This document shows, piece by piece, positions 1 through 8,929 of a stretch of DNA of 56,688 nt. The stretch covers positions 1 to 56,688 of the forward strand of contig CAMVQZ010000006.1 in the NCBI GenBank assembly GCA_947169745.1, read 5' to 3'. The translations under genes and the position numbers were made by a program. A model generated the notes under the pieces. That model was not told the origin of the DNA. It was given only the letters and a program-made list of their open reading frames with translations, and searched no databases. The stretch is from an uncultured Clostridia bacterium. Lineage in GTDB: Bacteria > Bacillota > Clostridia > Oscillospirales > Acutalibacteraceae. The stretch's first letter is position 1; each line of letters begins with the position of its first letter.

Positions 1-429
1 ATAGAGAGCGGAGGCACTCCGCCGCCGGATGCCGCGCGACGAGAGTATATGTACGTACGACAGAGCGAGTGTAAACGAGCGATAACGCGAATTGCTCAGT
101 GCGAGCACGCACCGCGAACACGGGTGCAGCGTCACGCTGCCCGGATGCCGCGCGACGAAAGTAAAAATACGCACGACCGAGCGAGTGCAAACGAGCGATA
201 ACGCGAAATAGAGAGCAAAGGCACTGTGCAGGCGCTCTGTGCCGAGAAAGTGATATGATAACCAGCCGCAAGAAGCAGCCTGTGAGGGCTGCGGCGGCGA
301 GGGGTGGGAGCATTGTCTGAGGCACTATGCGCCGGATGCCGCGGCACGGTAGTTTATATACGTACGACAGAGCGAATGGAATGAGCGATAATGCGAACAT
401 GGGTCCAGCGTCACGCTGGTCGGCGCTGC
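1..429 (+). repeat. Modular intergenic repeat, locus 1 (upstream of nnr)
   Basis: This gene-free 5' stretch is filled by repeat modules seen at eight other places in the window. Core C copies lie at 25-91, 141-207 and 332-397; each starts CCGGATGCCGCG (allowing small changes) and ends GAGCGATAACGCGAA or nearly so. A T unit lies at 92-118 (CTCAGTGCGAGCACGCACCG). Palindromic P modules (GCAGCGT-C-ACGCTGC type) lie near 126-140 and 403-419. An M module lies at 229-331 and carries the hairpin GCAGCC-tgtga-GGGCTGC. The array ends at about 429, and the -35 box of the nnr promoter begins at 430. Open frames across it are Arg/Ser-rich shadows of the repeats, not genes. The repeat nature is seen directly; function is unknown. 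Confidence 0.88.
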
Positions 430-458
430 TTGAAATATTCTAAAATACGTGATAGAAT
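430..458 (+). promoter_or_regulatory. Sigma-A promoter for nnr
   Basis: TTGAAA at 430-435, a 17-bp spacer and TAGAAT at 453-458, with TGA directly before the -10 (extended -10). It abuts the repeat array that ends at about 429. Confidence 0.75.
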
Positions 459-519
459 ATCAATAGAAATTGAGTACTCTGCGGCGGCAGAGGCTCTGAA
501 TTATGCGGGGTGAAATTTT

Positions 520-2040
520 ATGATAGTTGTAGAAAGCGGAGAAATGAAGATCATGGAGAGAGATGCCATCAGACAAGGGGTGTCATTGTCCTCGCTGATG
601 GAGCAGGCAGGAGCTGCGGTTGCGGAGCTTGCTGCAAAGCTTATCACGCAAAAAAAGCTGAAAAACATAACCGTGCTCTGCGGAAAAGGCAATAACGGCG
701 GAGACGGCTTTGTAATTGCGAGATTTCTTTCCCTGATGTGCAATGTTACTGTAATAATCGCAAGTGAAAATCCCGAAACAGACCTGGCAAAGCTTAATTT
801 CAACCTTATTCCCGATAAGGTCAATATTCTTTACCACACCTCCCAGAGAGAAGAATGCGCGGATGTAATAATCGGCTCGGATATGATAATAGATGCTATT
901 TACGGCATCGGCTTCAAGGATATACTGGATCCCGACAGCACAGAGCTGGTCATCCGCAGCAATATGAGTACCGCTATCAAGATCGCTGTAGACATTCCCA
1001 GCGGAATAATATGCAATACCGGCGAGATACTTGGAGATTGCTTCCACGCCGATTATACAGTGACCTTTACAGCACTGAAACCCCTTCACGTTCTTTACCC
1101 CTCAATGGATTACTGCGGCGAGGTCACAGTCGCAAAAGTAGGTATCCCCCAGAATATAGTGGATATGTGTACCTACGCAATGAAAACCACTGACGAATAT
1201 ATTGAAAAACATCCCATAAAGCCTCTGGCAAAATCTGCTCATAAAGGGACAAACGGAACCCTTCTCTCTGTCTGCGGAAGCTACGGAATGTCCGGCGCGG
1301 CAGTTCTTTCCGGAATGGCAGCTCTGAGAAGCGGCGTCGGCATACTCAAATCCGCTATTCCGAAATCCATATATCCCATCGTTGCCGGAAAACTGACAGA
1401 AGCTGTTTTCCTGCCCCTGGAGGAAACTGAGGACGGTCTGATCAGCATTGATGATTTTGATAAACTCCAGATGGAAATACTGAACAGAGCCTCCGCTGTA
1501 CTTATCGGATGCGGCCTGGGACAGAACGATGATATGGGAGACCTGGTATCCGCACTCATAACCACTTCCACAAAACCGGTGGTTCTTGACGCCGATGGTA
1601 TAAATGCTATTGCGGCGAATATAGATGTATTAAGACAGTCCTATGCCCCCATTATCCTCACACCCCACCCCGGAGAAATGGCAAGGCTCACAAGTACAGA
1701 TACACAGACTGTCCAGAAAAACAGATACAGCACCGCCCGGAATTTTGCTTCGGAATTCGGTGTCACTGTGGTATTGAAAGGAGCAAACACCATAATAGCC
1801 CTGCCTGACGGAAATGTCTATGTTAACCTCACAGGTAATAACGGAATGGCAAAGGGCGGAAGCGGAGATATTCTCGCAGGTCTTATGGCTTCCTTCCTCG
1901 CTCAGGGTATGAATTATGATGAGGCTGCCATCAATGCGGTATATTATCATGGCCTTCTGGGAGATAAATGTTCCGAAAAATTCTCTTCGAGAACTATGCT
2001 CCCCAGTGATATGCTGGATGCGATACCGGAGGTGCTCTGA
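520..2040 (+). CDS. nnr: Bifunctional NAD(P)H-hydrate epimerase / ADP-dependent NAD(P)H-hydrate dehydratase
   Basis: Repairs hydrated NADH/NADPH: the N-terminal YjeF_N domain (about residues 1-215) epimerises R-NAD(P)HX to the S form, and the C-terminal kinase-fold domain (about 225-500) dehydrates it using ADP or ATP. Visible N-domain motifs are GKGNNGGDGFVIARF, AIYGIGF and DIPSGI. C-domain motifs are TPHPGEMARL, VLKGANTII and the catalytic GGSGDILAG loop. The length, 506 aa, is normal for the fused form. The ATG at 520 follows a GGGGTGA Shine-Dalgarno. The next gene starts 25 bp downstream, so the two are probably cotranscribed. The family call is secure. Confidence 0.95.
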   Translation: MIVVESGEMKIMERDAIRQGVSLSSLMEQAGAAVAELAAKLITQKKLKNITVLCGKGNNGGDGFVIARFLSLMCNVTVIIASENPETDLAKLNFNLIPDKVNILYHTSQREECADVIIGSDMIIDAIYGIGFKDILDPDSTELVIRSNMSTAIKIAVDIPSGIICNTGEILGDCFHADYTVTFTALKPLHVLYPSMDYCGEVTVAKVGIPQNIVDMCTYAMKTTDEYIEKHPIKPLAKSAHKGTNGTLLSVCGSYGMSGAAVLSGMAALRSGVGILKSAIPKSIYPIVAGKLTEAVFLPLEETEDGLISIDDFDKLQMEILNRASAVLIGCGLGQNDDMGDLVSALITTSTKPVVLDADGINAIAANIDVLRQSYAPIILTPHPGEMARLTSTDTQTVQKNRYSTARNFASEFGVTVVLKGANTIIALPDGNVYVNLTGNNGMAKGGSGDILAGLMASFLAQGMNYDEAAINAVYYHGLLGDKCSEKFSSRTMLPSDMLDAIPEVL

Positions 2041-2065
2041 CAGTACCGGAAAGGGAGGCGTTTGA

Positions 2066-2521
2066 TTGAAAAAAGCCATCTCAGCCGCTCTGGCTCTGAC
2101 AGCTGCTTTAGGTCTTTGCTCATGCGGCAGTCCCAGAAGCGACCTCCGGGTAAACATTCCGGAGGGTACAGTGTGCAGGATAACCGAAAAGGACAAAAGC
2201 TGCAGGGTCAGGATAAGCTATGTTTCAGAGGACACAAACACATTGACTGTCACTGAGCCGGTGGAATTATCCGGACTCAGTCTGAGACAGGCCGGGGACA
2301 CCTTTTCCCTGTCCCTGGGAGGAATGATCTGCCGGGGAGACCAGCCGGCGCTTCCGGAGAGCTCTGTGCTTATGAAAGCGATGGCTGCAATTAAGAAACT
2401 GAATTCACTGCCGCCGGATATTTCTTCTGACCGGGAAAGTGACGGCAGCATCACCTCTGACGCTCTGGGGTTTTCATTTAAAACTGACGGATCCGGAAAG
2501 CTGACGGAATTAAATTTCTGA
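2066..2521 (+). CDS. Small putative lipoprotein
   Basis: A 151-aa protein that begins with TTG at 2066, chosen because GGGAGG lies about 8 bp upstream and the frame opens straight into a signal peptide. The signal is Lys-Lys plus a hydrophobic stretch and a lipobox-like LCSC that puts the lipidated Cys at residue 20, so the mature protein should be anchored on the outer face of the membrane. The remainder is small and mostly beta-like, with no motif I recognise. It follows nnr by 25 bp. Function is unknown; a link to nnr is only positional. Confidence 0.75.
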   Translation: MKKAISAALALTAALGLCSCGSPRSDLRVNIPEGTVCRITEKDKSCRVRISYVSEDTNTLTVTEPVELSGLSLRQAGDTFSLSLGGMICRGDQPALPESSVLMKAMAAIKKLNSLPPDISSDRESDGSITSDALGFSFKTDGSGKLTELNF

Positions 2522-2560
2522 AAAAACAGGTCCGTCGCAAAAAGAAAAGTTTCGCCACCC

Positions 2561-2603
2561 AAAAAAATCAGTCATTTTCAATGCAAAGCGAAAAAATGAC
2601 TGA
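2561..2603 (-). terminator. Rho-independent terminator for the mntP transcript
   Basis: An 11-bp stem TCAGTCATTTT (2568-2578) pairs with AAAATGACTGA (2593-2603). Read on the minus strand it is followed by seven T residues (2561-2567). It lies about 160 bp beyond the mntP stop. On the plus strand there is no T-tract, so it serves the minus strand. The rest of 2522-2760 shows no gene. Confidence 0.75.
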
Positions 2604-2760
2604 CAGAAAACATAAAAATCCGGTGAATCCAACAGTTCATCGGCTTTTGTTTGTGTTACTGAATTTCTCTTATTGCGACAGACCCATTATTATTTTTATT
2701 CTTTTATACTTTGATTTCAACACGCAAGGACAGAACCATGGGACATACCTTGCGGTCAAA

Positions 2761-3351
2761 TCAACTGAAAAACATACCTTTTATAAATATTTCGGCGCCT
2801 ATGAATATCAGGATAAGACCTCCCAGAACAGATGCCTTTCCTGAAAGACTGGTGCCGATCTTTTTTCCTATTTTCAGTCCGGCTATGCATATAATAAAGG
2901 TAACGACACCGATGATAAGGGCTTCAAGGACAGCGGCCGCCAGATCATAATATGCGATGGTAAAGCCAACCGAAAGAGCGTCGATGGATGTTGCTATTCC
3001 CTGGAGCATCAGACCGCCGACAGAAACCGGCTTTTTATCTCCTTCCTCCTCCTGACCCCTGATACTTTCAAACAGCATTTTTCCGCCGATAAGAAGCAGC
3101 AGCACAAGAGCTATCCAGGGTACCAGCTTTTCAAAAAACTCCAGTACGGAAGCTATTGTATGTATACAAATCCAGCCCAGAAGCGGCATCAGCGTCTGAA
3201 AGACGGCAAAGGTTCCGGCGATTGCGCTCATTCTTCTCTTTCTCATACCGGCGTCATCCAGACCATTTGCAAGAGAGACCGAAAAGGCGTCCATTGCAAG
3301 ACCCACGCCAAATAAAACACTATTAAGAAAAAACCAGCTATCTACCTGCAC
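2761..3351 (-). CDS. mntP: MntP-family manganese efflux pump
   Basis: A 196-aa polytopic membrane protein with about six hydrophobic segments and the family hallmark near the N-terminus: a segment reading GLAMDAFSVSLANGL, in which the membrane Asp is conserved. A second copy of the pattern (ATSIDALSVGF, about residue 120) fits the internal duplication of the family. MntP proteins export Mn2+ and protect from manganese toxicity. The start is GTG at 3351 with AGGAGG about 11 bp upstream. It lies 52 bp after the 408-aa gene and is probably in its operon. I see no yybP-ykoY manganese riboswitch in the short gap, though this class often has one. Confidence 0.88.
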   Translation of the reverse strand: MQVDSWFFLNSVLFGVGLAMDAFSVSLANGLDDAGMRKRRMSAIAGTFAVFQTLMPLLGWICIHTIASVLEFFEKLVPWIALVLLLLIGGKMLFESIRGQEEEGDKKPVSVGGLMLQGIATSIDALSVGFTIAYYDLAAAVLEALIIGVVTFIICIAGLKIGKKIGTSLSGKASVLGGLILIFIGAEIFIKGMFFS

Positions 3352-3403
3352 TTTCTGTTATGCCTCCTAAAATATATCCGAAGATGTGTTCCACTGAAAA
3401 AAT

Positions 3404-4630
3404 TTATTTATTCATTTCCTCATATGCCTCCCTGCTGATATAGCATCCGGCTGCCGGCTTTTCGGACGGATTTATGATACAGTCAAATATCTCTATCATT
3501 GCTGAAACAGGCTGCACAATATATCTCTGACCTTCGCCGCAGGCTTTATTCAGTCTCTTTACATCGGTGAACATATGCACTGCCTGTCTGTTATTTCTTC
3601 CGGCGACAGTGCTGAAGAGGACTTCCTTTTCCGACTCTCCGCTCACCGGCATATACAGACGCGCCTTTACAAGCTCCCTGGAAAGGAAATGATAATACAG
3701 ATTGAAAATGATCTTTTCGTCTGTTGTCTCCGGCTCATTCATCTGTCCTATAAGTAGTATCCACTGCTCAAGAGAGGGGTTTGCGTCATCTTTGCTGATA
3801 TCAGGCACAAACATTTCTGCATCTATGCTGGTCTTATCCGTCAGTACACGAACACCCCGGACGCCATTGGAGGCAAACACGTCTGCAAGAAAGCTGCGGA
3901 TACCTTCTCCGTCATTTCCGTTTTCGATTTTTCTTACTGTAAAAGCATCCCCCTGATAAAGGCGGCTATAAAGCTTTTCACAGGCCTTTGGTATTAAAAG
4001 TATCTCCGGCGGAGTGCACATATATGTGTCATCGTTTCTGTCGATAGTCTGACTGAACATATGAGGGTTATCTGTTTTATTATTGTAGATACAGAATACC
4101 TCATCCGAAGAAAGTATCTTTTTACACAGAGCCTCAGCAACCCTTCTGCGTTTTTTCAGATCCTCCTCTTTCCGGCTTTCGTCTCTGTTCTGGGCACAGA
4201 CCATCCCGAAGATACGCCATGCCTCCGCGCAGTCGGTAATACTCATATCCCTGAGATCCTCATCGCTCAGCTCCAGCCTTTTCTTTCCCACAAAATAATC
4301 GCCGATAGCTGAAACATATGTGTCGTGGATCCTGCTCTCCTCAACATCCGAGGTATAAAGCACGGTTCCGGTTTTTATCTTCATCATCTGTCCGCATTCT
4401 ATCCTGAGAGCAGCAAAACAGTTCTCTGCCATTTTCTCAGACCTTTGCTGGATCTCCACCGCCGTTATCTTTACCACATTTTCTGCAGCGTCATCATCAC
4501 CGTAATTTCTTATCATTACAGCCATTCCTTTTTCGATCACACCGTTGACCTTTCCGACAACAATAATATCTGTTCCGTCATCCATCCGGAATTTATCCAA
4601 AACTCCGAAAACAAAAGAATTACTATCCAT
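3404..4630 (-). CDS. Fusion of EF-Tu domain-2-like barrel and SseB-like domain
   Basis: A 408-aa soluble protein with no signal peptide. Residues 5-95 have the pattern of translation-GTPase domain 2: FVFGVLDKF, a VVGKV step, GVIEKGMAVMI, and an ITAVEI strand. There is no GTPase domain. The middle is Lys/Arg/Glu-rich and possibly helical. Residues about 290-400 look like an SseB N-terminal-type domain (YYHFLSRELVKARLYMPV, then AVHMFTDVKRLN). SseB-type domains are found in enhanced-serine-sensitivity proteins and many Firmicute proteins of unknown role. The ATG at 4630 has a GAGAGG site. It has its own promoter and is followed by mntP. Domain calls are moderate; function is unknown. Confidence 0.6.
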   Translation of the reverse strand: MDSNSFVFGVLDKFRMDDGTDIIVVGKVNGVIEKGMAVMIRNYGDDDAAENVVKITAVEIQQRSEKMAENCFAALRIECGQMMKIKTGTVLYTSDVEESRIHDTYVSAIGDYFVGKKRLELSDEDLRDMSITDCAEAWRIFGMVCAQNRDESRKEEDLKKRRRVAEALCKKILSSDEVFCIYNNKTDNPHMFSQTIDRNDDTYMCTPPEILLIPKACEKLYSRLYQGDAFTVRKIENGNDGEGIRSFLADVFASNGVRGVRVLTDKTSIDAEMFVPDISKDDANPSLEQWILLIGQMNEPETTDEKIIFNLYYHFLSRELVKARLYMPVSGESEKEVLFSTVAGRNNRQAVHMFTDVKRLNKACGEGQRYIVQPVSAMIEIFDCIINPSEKPAAGCYISREAYEEMNK

Positions 4631-4681
4631 AATTATTACCTCTCGATCAATTCATTTACATCCTGAGACATCTATAAATAT

Positions 4682-4710
4682 ATATTATCCTAAATCCTCC
4701 AAATATTCAA
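4682..4710 (-). promoter_or_regulatory. Sigma-A promoter for the 408-aa gene
   Basis: On the minus strand, TTGAAT (4705-4710), a 17-bp spacer and TAATAT (4682-4687). Its -35 lies about five bases from the palindrome CAGCGTCGACGCTG at the edge of repeat locus 2. Confidence 0.6.
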
Positions 4711-4714
4711 CCCC

Positions 4715-5000
4715 AGGCAGCGTCGACGCTGCCGAATCGCTCAGTGCGAGCACGCACCGCGAACACGGGTGCAGCGTCACGCTGCTAAAATAATTCTGGT
4801 AGAAAGCAGGCGCTCACTATCAAGGGAGTGAAAAGCCGTAAGTCAGAATAAGCCAGCCGCAAGAAGCAGCCTGTGAGGGCTGCGGCGGCGAGGGTAGGGA
4901 GTATTATCCGGGGTAGTGTGCGCCGAATGCCGCGCCACGAGGGTATCGGTACGCACAACAGAGCGAGAGTAGCGAGCGATAACGCGAACACGCACCGCTG
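4715..5000 (+). repeat. Modular intergenic repeat, locus 2 (upstream of the EAL gene)
   Basis: Fills most of the gap between two divergent genes. In order: perfect palindrome CAGCGTCGACGCTG (about 4718-4731), a T unit (4736-4763), a P palindrome (about 4771-4785), an M module starting AGGCGCTC (4807-4922) with the GCAGCC/GGGCTGC hairpin, a core C (4923-4988, ending GCGATAACGCGAA) and a truncated T unit. The EAL promoter begins at 5004. The flank before M (about 4788-4806) also matches the flank at 32015-32036, so the repeat unit extends left of AGGCGCTC. Confidence 0.88.
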
Positions 5001-5003
5001 GGG

Positions 5004-5033
5004 TTGATTTTGGTGTGAATTATGTGATATAAT
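5004..5033 (+). promoter_or_regulatory. Sigma-A promoter for the EAL gene
   Basis: TTGATT (5004-5009), an 18-bp spacer and TATAAT (5028-5033), with TGA before the -10. It begins about 4 bp after the repeat ends. Confidence 0.75.
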
Positions 5034-5072
5034 TTTTAAAGAAGAAAAAAGATCGAAACGGGAGGTGAAGGT

Positions 5073-6998
5073 ATGGAGAAGCTGCTGTATTTCGACTATG
5101 CGGCTCTGATAGTGGATATAGTTCTTTTATTCTGTATAATCCTGAGAAGAATGGTACACGGCAAAATGAACAGGATATTCCTTTTTGTGGTCTGTACCTC
5201 AACCTTTACCTGCGCTATGGATATCATTGCCGTTCAGTATGATAACAGCGGAATGTATTATCTTACCGAAAAAATGATCTTTCATTCCGCATATCTGACA
5301 ATGAGGGCTTTCACTTCCTTTTTCCTGCTGAATTATATAATCGCACTCACCGATACCTGGTTCCGGTTTGAAAAAAGTATGATAAAGAGAACCGCTATAT
5401 ACCTTCCTGTTCTGATACTTCTTGCGATGATAATTGCAAATTTCTTTGCCGGAAATATGTTCTATATAGACAGCAATGGAACTTACACACGAGGAAGCAG
5501 TTTCATAGCCCTGTATATTGTAAGCGCCTATTATGCCCTTTATGGCTTTTCAAAGATCTTTCGTGAAAGACGTATGCTTGATACGGGAAAGACCATCTCT
5601 TTATATGCAGGATTTATGATTATTGTAGTGGCGGCAATTGTTCAGTTGATATTCCCGAGGGTTCTTGTAGATATGTTCTCATCCTCGATATCCACTCTGT
5701 TTATTTTTATGATGGTACAGAGACCGGAGGAAAATATCGACGGGGAAACAGGTCTGCTCAGGCTGGGCACATATGACAATGATATAAACCGCAGCTTCCA
5801 TAACAAAAAACCTGAGACCATCATAATGATAAAGATAACAAATGCGGATACTATCAATAATATGCTGGGCTACAGAGATAATGTTAAATTCAAAAGAGCC
5901 CTGTCCGATCAGATAATAAAGAAACTGAAAAGCGAAAAGATTTCCGCAGATGTTTATTGTATCGGCCCCGGTGATTTCCGGATAAAGCTGGAAAGACGCT
6001 TCCGGAAGCACGCACCTCCGCTGGCTGAATATTTCAACAACAAATGGAAACAGCCCTTTGAATACAAGGGAATCAGCGTAAACGTCCTTGCGTGCATCTG
6101 TATTGTGAATATTCCGGATGAAATAGATAACAAAAGCTCTCTTATACTTTTAGGAGATATGATAGGAAGCATCCACAGCGGAAATGTTATCACGGCATCT
6201 GAGCTGAAAAACAGGATCGATAATAATGTTGTCAGGGATATGGATATGATAATCGAAACCGCCATTGCGGAGGATCGCTTTGAGGTTTATTATCAGCCCA
6301 TATATTCTCTGAAGGAAAAACGCTTCAACTCTGCAGAGGCTCTTCTCAGGCTCAAGGATAAAAAATACGGTTTTGTATCTCCGGAGCTTTTTATTCCTGC
6401 CGCAGAAAAAACCGGTTCCATTCACAAAATCGGAAATATCGTAATGGAGACTGTATGCCGGTTTATAGGCAGCGACGAATTCAGCGGGCTGGGTATAGAT
6501 TATCTGGAGGTGAATCTGTCGCCTGTACAGTGTCTCGAAAATGACCTGGCGCCGAATATCATAGATACAATGGAGAGAAACAAGGTGCTGCCGGAGCAGA
6601 TAAATCTTGAGATAACAGAAACTGCTGCGGATGAATTGCAGAGCACCATCATAGAAAACATCAGCACTCTCCACAATGCAGGGGTAGCATTTTCTCTGGA
6701 TGATTTCGGAACGGGATATTCCAATATGACCAGGATAGCCTCTCTTCCTTTCAGGATGATAAAGCTGGACAGGAGCTTTGTAGCTCTTAAGGACAATCCG
6801 AATTACTCCATAGTACTTGAAAATCTTGTAAAAATGATAAAATCCCTTAATATGAAAATAGTTGTAGAGGGCGTTGAAAACGAGGACGCTGTGTATAAAT
6901 TCACCGAGTTGGGATGTGAATTTATACAGGGCTATTACTATTCAAGACCTCTCCCAAAAAATGAATTTATAAGCTTTATCAGATCACACGCAAAATAA
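5073..6998 (+). CDS. Membrane-bound EAL-domain c-di-GMP phosphodiesterase with degenerate GGDEF
   Basis: A 641-aa protein. The first 217 residues hold about seven transmembrane helices, a likely sensor. Residues about 235-390 match the GGDEF fold but read GPGDF where the active-site motif should be, so diguanylate cyclase activity is unlikely. Residues about 395-638 are an EAL domain with a complete-looking active site: EALLRL, LEVNLSP, LEITETA, LDDFGTGYS, IKLDRSF, VVEGVEN and the final QGYYYSRPLP. It should hydrolyse c-di-GMP at the membrane in response to an unknown signal. The ATG follows GGGAGGTGAAGG. No cyclase with an intact GGDEF lies in the window. Confidence 0.93.
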   Translation: MEKLLYFDYAALIVDIVLLFCIILRRMVHGKMNRIFLFVVCTSTFTCAMDIIAVQYDNSGMYYLTEKMIFHSAYLTMRAFTSFFLLNYIIALTDTWFRFEKSMIKRTAIYLPVLILLAMIIANFFAGNMFYIDSNGTYTRGSSFIALYIVSAYYALYGFSKIFRERRMLDTGKTISLYAGFMIIVVAAIVQLIFPRVLVDMFSSSISTLFIFMMVQRPEENIDGETGLLRLGTYDNDINRSFHNKKPETIIMIKITNADTINNMLGYRDNVKFKRALSDQIIKKLKSEKISADVYCIGPGDFRIKLERRFRKHAPPLAEYFNNKWKQPFEYKGISVNVLACICIVNIPDEIDNKSSLILLGDMIGSIHSGNVITASELKNRIDNNVVRDMDMIIETAIAEDRFEVYYQPIYSLKEKRFNSAEALLRLKDKKYGFVSPELFIPAAEKTGSIHKIGNIVMETVCRFIGSDEFSGLGIDYLEVNLSPVQCLENDLAPNIIDTMERNKVLPEQINLEITETAADELQSTIIENISTLHNAGVAFSLDDFGTGYSNMTRIASLPFRMIKLDRSFVALKDNPNYSIVLENLVKMIKSLNMKIVVEGVENEDAVYKFTELGCEFIQGYYYSRPLPKNEFISFIRSHAK

Positions 6999-7008
6999 TA
7001 TCAGAATC

Positions 7009-7037
7009 AAAAAAGCCGGCGGAACTTCTCCGCCGGC
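7009..7037 (-). terminator. Terminator between the EAL gene and the transketolase operon
   Basis: A 9-bp GC stem GCCGGCGGA (7015-7023) pairs with TCCGCCGGC (7029-7037) around loop ACTTC. On the minus strand it is followed by TTTTTT, so it terminates the transketolase operon. The plus side has only a broken A/T-rich tract and could work weakly for the EAL gene. Confidence 0.8.
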
Positions 7038-7051
7038 CAAATTATTATATT

Positions 7052-7996
7052 TTATTTTGCTGCAAGCTCTGCAATCTTCTTTTCAAGACCGGCAGCATCA
7101 AGTCCGAATTCAGCAAGGAGACCAACAGCCGGACCGCTGTGACCAAAGACGTCCTCAACTCCCACACGATATACGGGAACTGGACAGTTCTCAGCAGTAA
7201 CTGCTGCAACAGCCTCTCCGAGACCGCCGATAATATTGTGCTCCTCGACGGTGATTATCTTTCCGGTTTCCTTTGCAGCCTTGATGATGATATCCTTATC
7301 TATAGGCTTTATGGTATGCATATTGATAAGACGGACGCTGAGACCCTTTTCTTTAAGAGCTCTGACAGCCTTCAATGCCTCATTTACAACCAGACCTGTA
7401 GCGATGACAGTAACATCACTGCCCTCCTCAAGAGTTATGCCCTTGCCTATCTCGAAGGAATAATTATCAGGGTCATTGAAGCTCTCTATTGCAAGTCTGC
7501 CGAGACGGATATAAACCGGACCATCATAGGCATATGCAGCCTTGGTAGCCTCTATCATTTCATAGTGATCAGCAGGATTGAGAACTACCATTCCGGGGAT
7601 CGTCCTCATAAGCGCCAGATCCTCGCAGCACTGGTGGGTAGCACCGTCCTCGCCTACAGATATGCCGGCGTGGGAGCCTGCGATCTTTACATTAAGGTGG
7701 GGATATCCAACGGAATTACGCACCTGCTCATATGCTCTTCCTGTAGCAAACATTGCGAAGGAAGCGGCAAAGGGTACCTTTCCTGCTGTTGCAAGTCCTG
7801 CAGCAACGCCGATCATATTACCCTCTGCGATACCGCAGTCAAAGAAACGATCGGGATATGCCTTTTTGAATATTTCTGTCTTTGTAGCAGCGGCTAAGTC
7901 TGCGTCAAGCACTACAATGTCATCGTGTTCCTTTGCAAGCTCACAAAGAGCCATACCAAAGCTTTCTCTTGTTGCTATCTTTTTACTCTCTGCCAT
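7052..7996 (-). CDS. Transketolase, C-terminal subunit
   Basis: A 314-aa protein corresponding to the pyrimidine-binding and C-terminal domains of transketolase. Visible motifs: DADLAAATKT near the N-terminus, FDCGIAEGNMIGVAAGLA with the Glu that activates thiamine diphosphate, GEDGATHQCCEDLALMR, and a final domain containing ITVEEHNIIGGLG. It moves two-carbon ketol units between sugar phosphates in the pentose phosphate pathway and pairs with the N-terminal subunit encoded 2 bp upstream. Split transketolases are common in Firmicutes. It is the last gene before the terminator at 7009-7037. Confidence 0.93.
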   Translation of the reverse strand: MAESKKIATRESFGMALCELAKEHDDIVVLDADLAAATKTEIFKKAYPDRFFDCGIAEGNMIGVAAGLATAGKVPFAASFAMFATGRAYEQVRNSVGYPHLNVKIAGSHAGISVGEDGATHQCCEDLALMRTIPGMVVLNPADHYEMIEATKAAYAYDGPVYIRLGRLAIESFNDPDNYSFEIGKGITLEEGSDVTVIATGLVVNEALKAVRALKEKGLSVRLINMHTIKPIDKDIIIKAAKETGKIITVEEHNIIGGLGEAVAAVTAENCPVPVYRVGVEDVFGHSGPAVGLLAEFGLDAAGLEKKIAELAAK

Positions 7997-7998
7997 CT

Positions 7999-8841
7999 TT
8001 ATGCCTCCATTGCTTTAAGCTGAGCGTTGAGCTCGTCCATAGCTATCTTGTACTGATCGGCGTTGGGAGCCTTTCCGTGCCAGCCGACCTGGTTCTCCAT
8101 GAATGAAACTCCCTTGCCCTTTATTGTATTGGCGATAATCACTGTGGGCTTATCCTTAGTGCTCTTAGCCTTATTCACAGCGTCCTCTATTGCACAGAAA
8201 TCGTGACCGTCGATTGTAATAACCTCAAATCCGAAGGAAGCAAATTTGCCCTGGAGATCTGAAAGACCTGCAACATCAGCAACAGTACCGTCGATCTGCA
8301 GACCATTGAAGTCAACAAACAGGGTAAGATTGTCAAGCTTGTAGTGTGAAGCAAACATTGCTGCTTCCCAGACCTGACCCTCCTCACATTCACCGTCACC
8401 CAGCATAGCATATACTCTGTAATCCTGAGAGCTGAGCTTTGCGGAAAGAGCCATACCGCAGGCTGCGGATACGCCCTGACCAAGTGAACCGGAGCTCATA
8501 TCAACACCGGGAGTACCTTTCATATCAGGGTGCCCCTGAAGCATTGCTCCAATGTGACGCAGCACCTTTATTTCATCCGTGGAGAAATATCCCTTGAGTG
8601 CAAGAGCTGCATACAGAGCCGGGCAGCAGTGTCCCTTTGAAAGAACGAATCTGTCCCTGTCGGGCTTTTTGGGGTCAGCCGGATCTACATTCATTTCCTT
8701 AAAATAAAGATAGGTCATTATGTCGGCTGCAGACAGAGAGCCTCCGGGGTGACCTGATTTTGCATTAAAAACACCCTCGATGGTCCAGAGCCTGACTTTA
8801 CAAGCTGTTTTCTGCAGTTCTAAAAGTTCTGATTTTTCCAT
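7999..8841 (-). CDS. Transketolase, N-terminal subunit
   Basis: The thiamine-diphosphate-binding half of a split transketolase. I place the start at 8841 (MEKSELLELQK) because GGAGGA lies about 10 bp upstream; the open frame runs on to 8943 but would overlap the upstream gene. Motifs: SGHPGGSLSAADIM, SKGHCCPALYA, SSGSLGQG, and the GDGECEEGQVWEAA ThDP/Mg signature followed by FVDFNGLQIDG. About 281 aa. It forms the enzyme with the adjacent C-terminal subunit; the two are two bases apart, which suggests coupled translation. Confidence 0.93.
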   Translation of the reverse strand: MEKSELLELQKTACKVRLWTIEGVFNAKSGHPGGSLSAADIMTYLYFKEMNVDPADPKKPDRDRFVLSKGHCCPALYAALALKGYFSTDEIKVLRHIGAMLQGHPDMKGTPGVDMSSGSLGQGVSAACGMALSAKLSSQDYRVYAMLGDGECEEGQVWEAAMFASHYKLDNLTLFVDFNGLQIDGTVADVAGLSDLQGKFASFGFEVITIDGHDFCAIEDAVNKAKSTKDKPTVIIANTIKGKGVSFMENQVGWHGKAPNADQYKIAMDELNAQLKAMEA

Positions 8842-8929
8842 TATGTTCTTTCTCCTCCGATTCATTGTGGAATTGGTTAATAACTTAACAGACGGCATCA
8901 GCTGTCTGATCACTGCCTTGGGAGCCGCC

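Noticed and set aside
132-347. Open frames rich in Arg/Ser across repeat loci (also 11111-11356, 21043-21321, 43023-43238)
   Set aside because: They are translations of the C, T and P modules in various frames, with no ribosome site and no independent conservation signal.
3352-3403. Possible manganese riboswitch before mntP
   Set aside because: The gap is only 52 bp and lacks the conserved paired loops of the yybP-ykoY class.
5642-6674. Several long minus-strand open frames inside the EAL gene
   Set aside because: They are shadows of a well-conserved plus-strand gene and show no recognisable motifs or ribosome sites.
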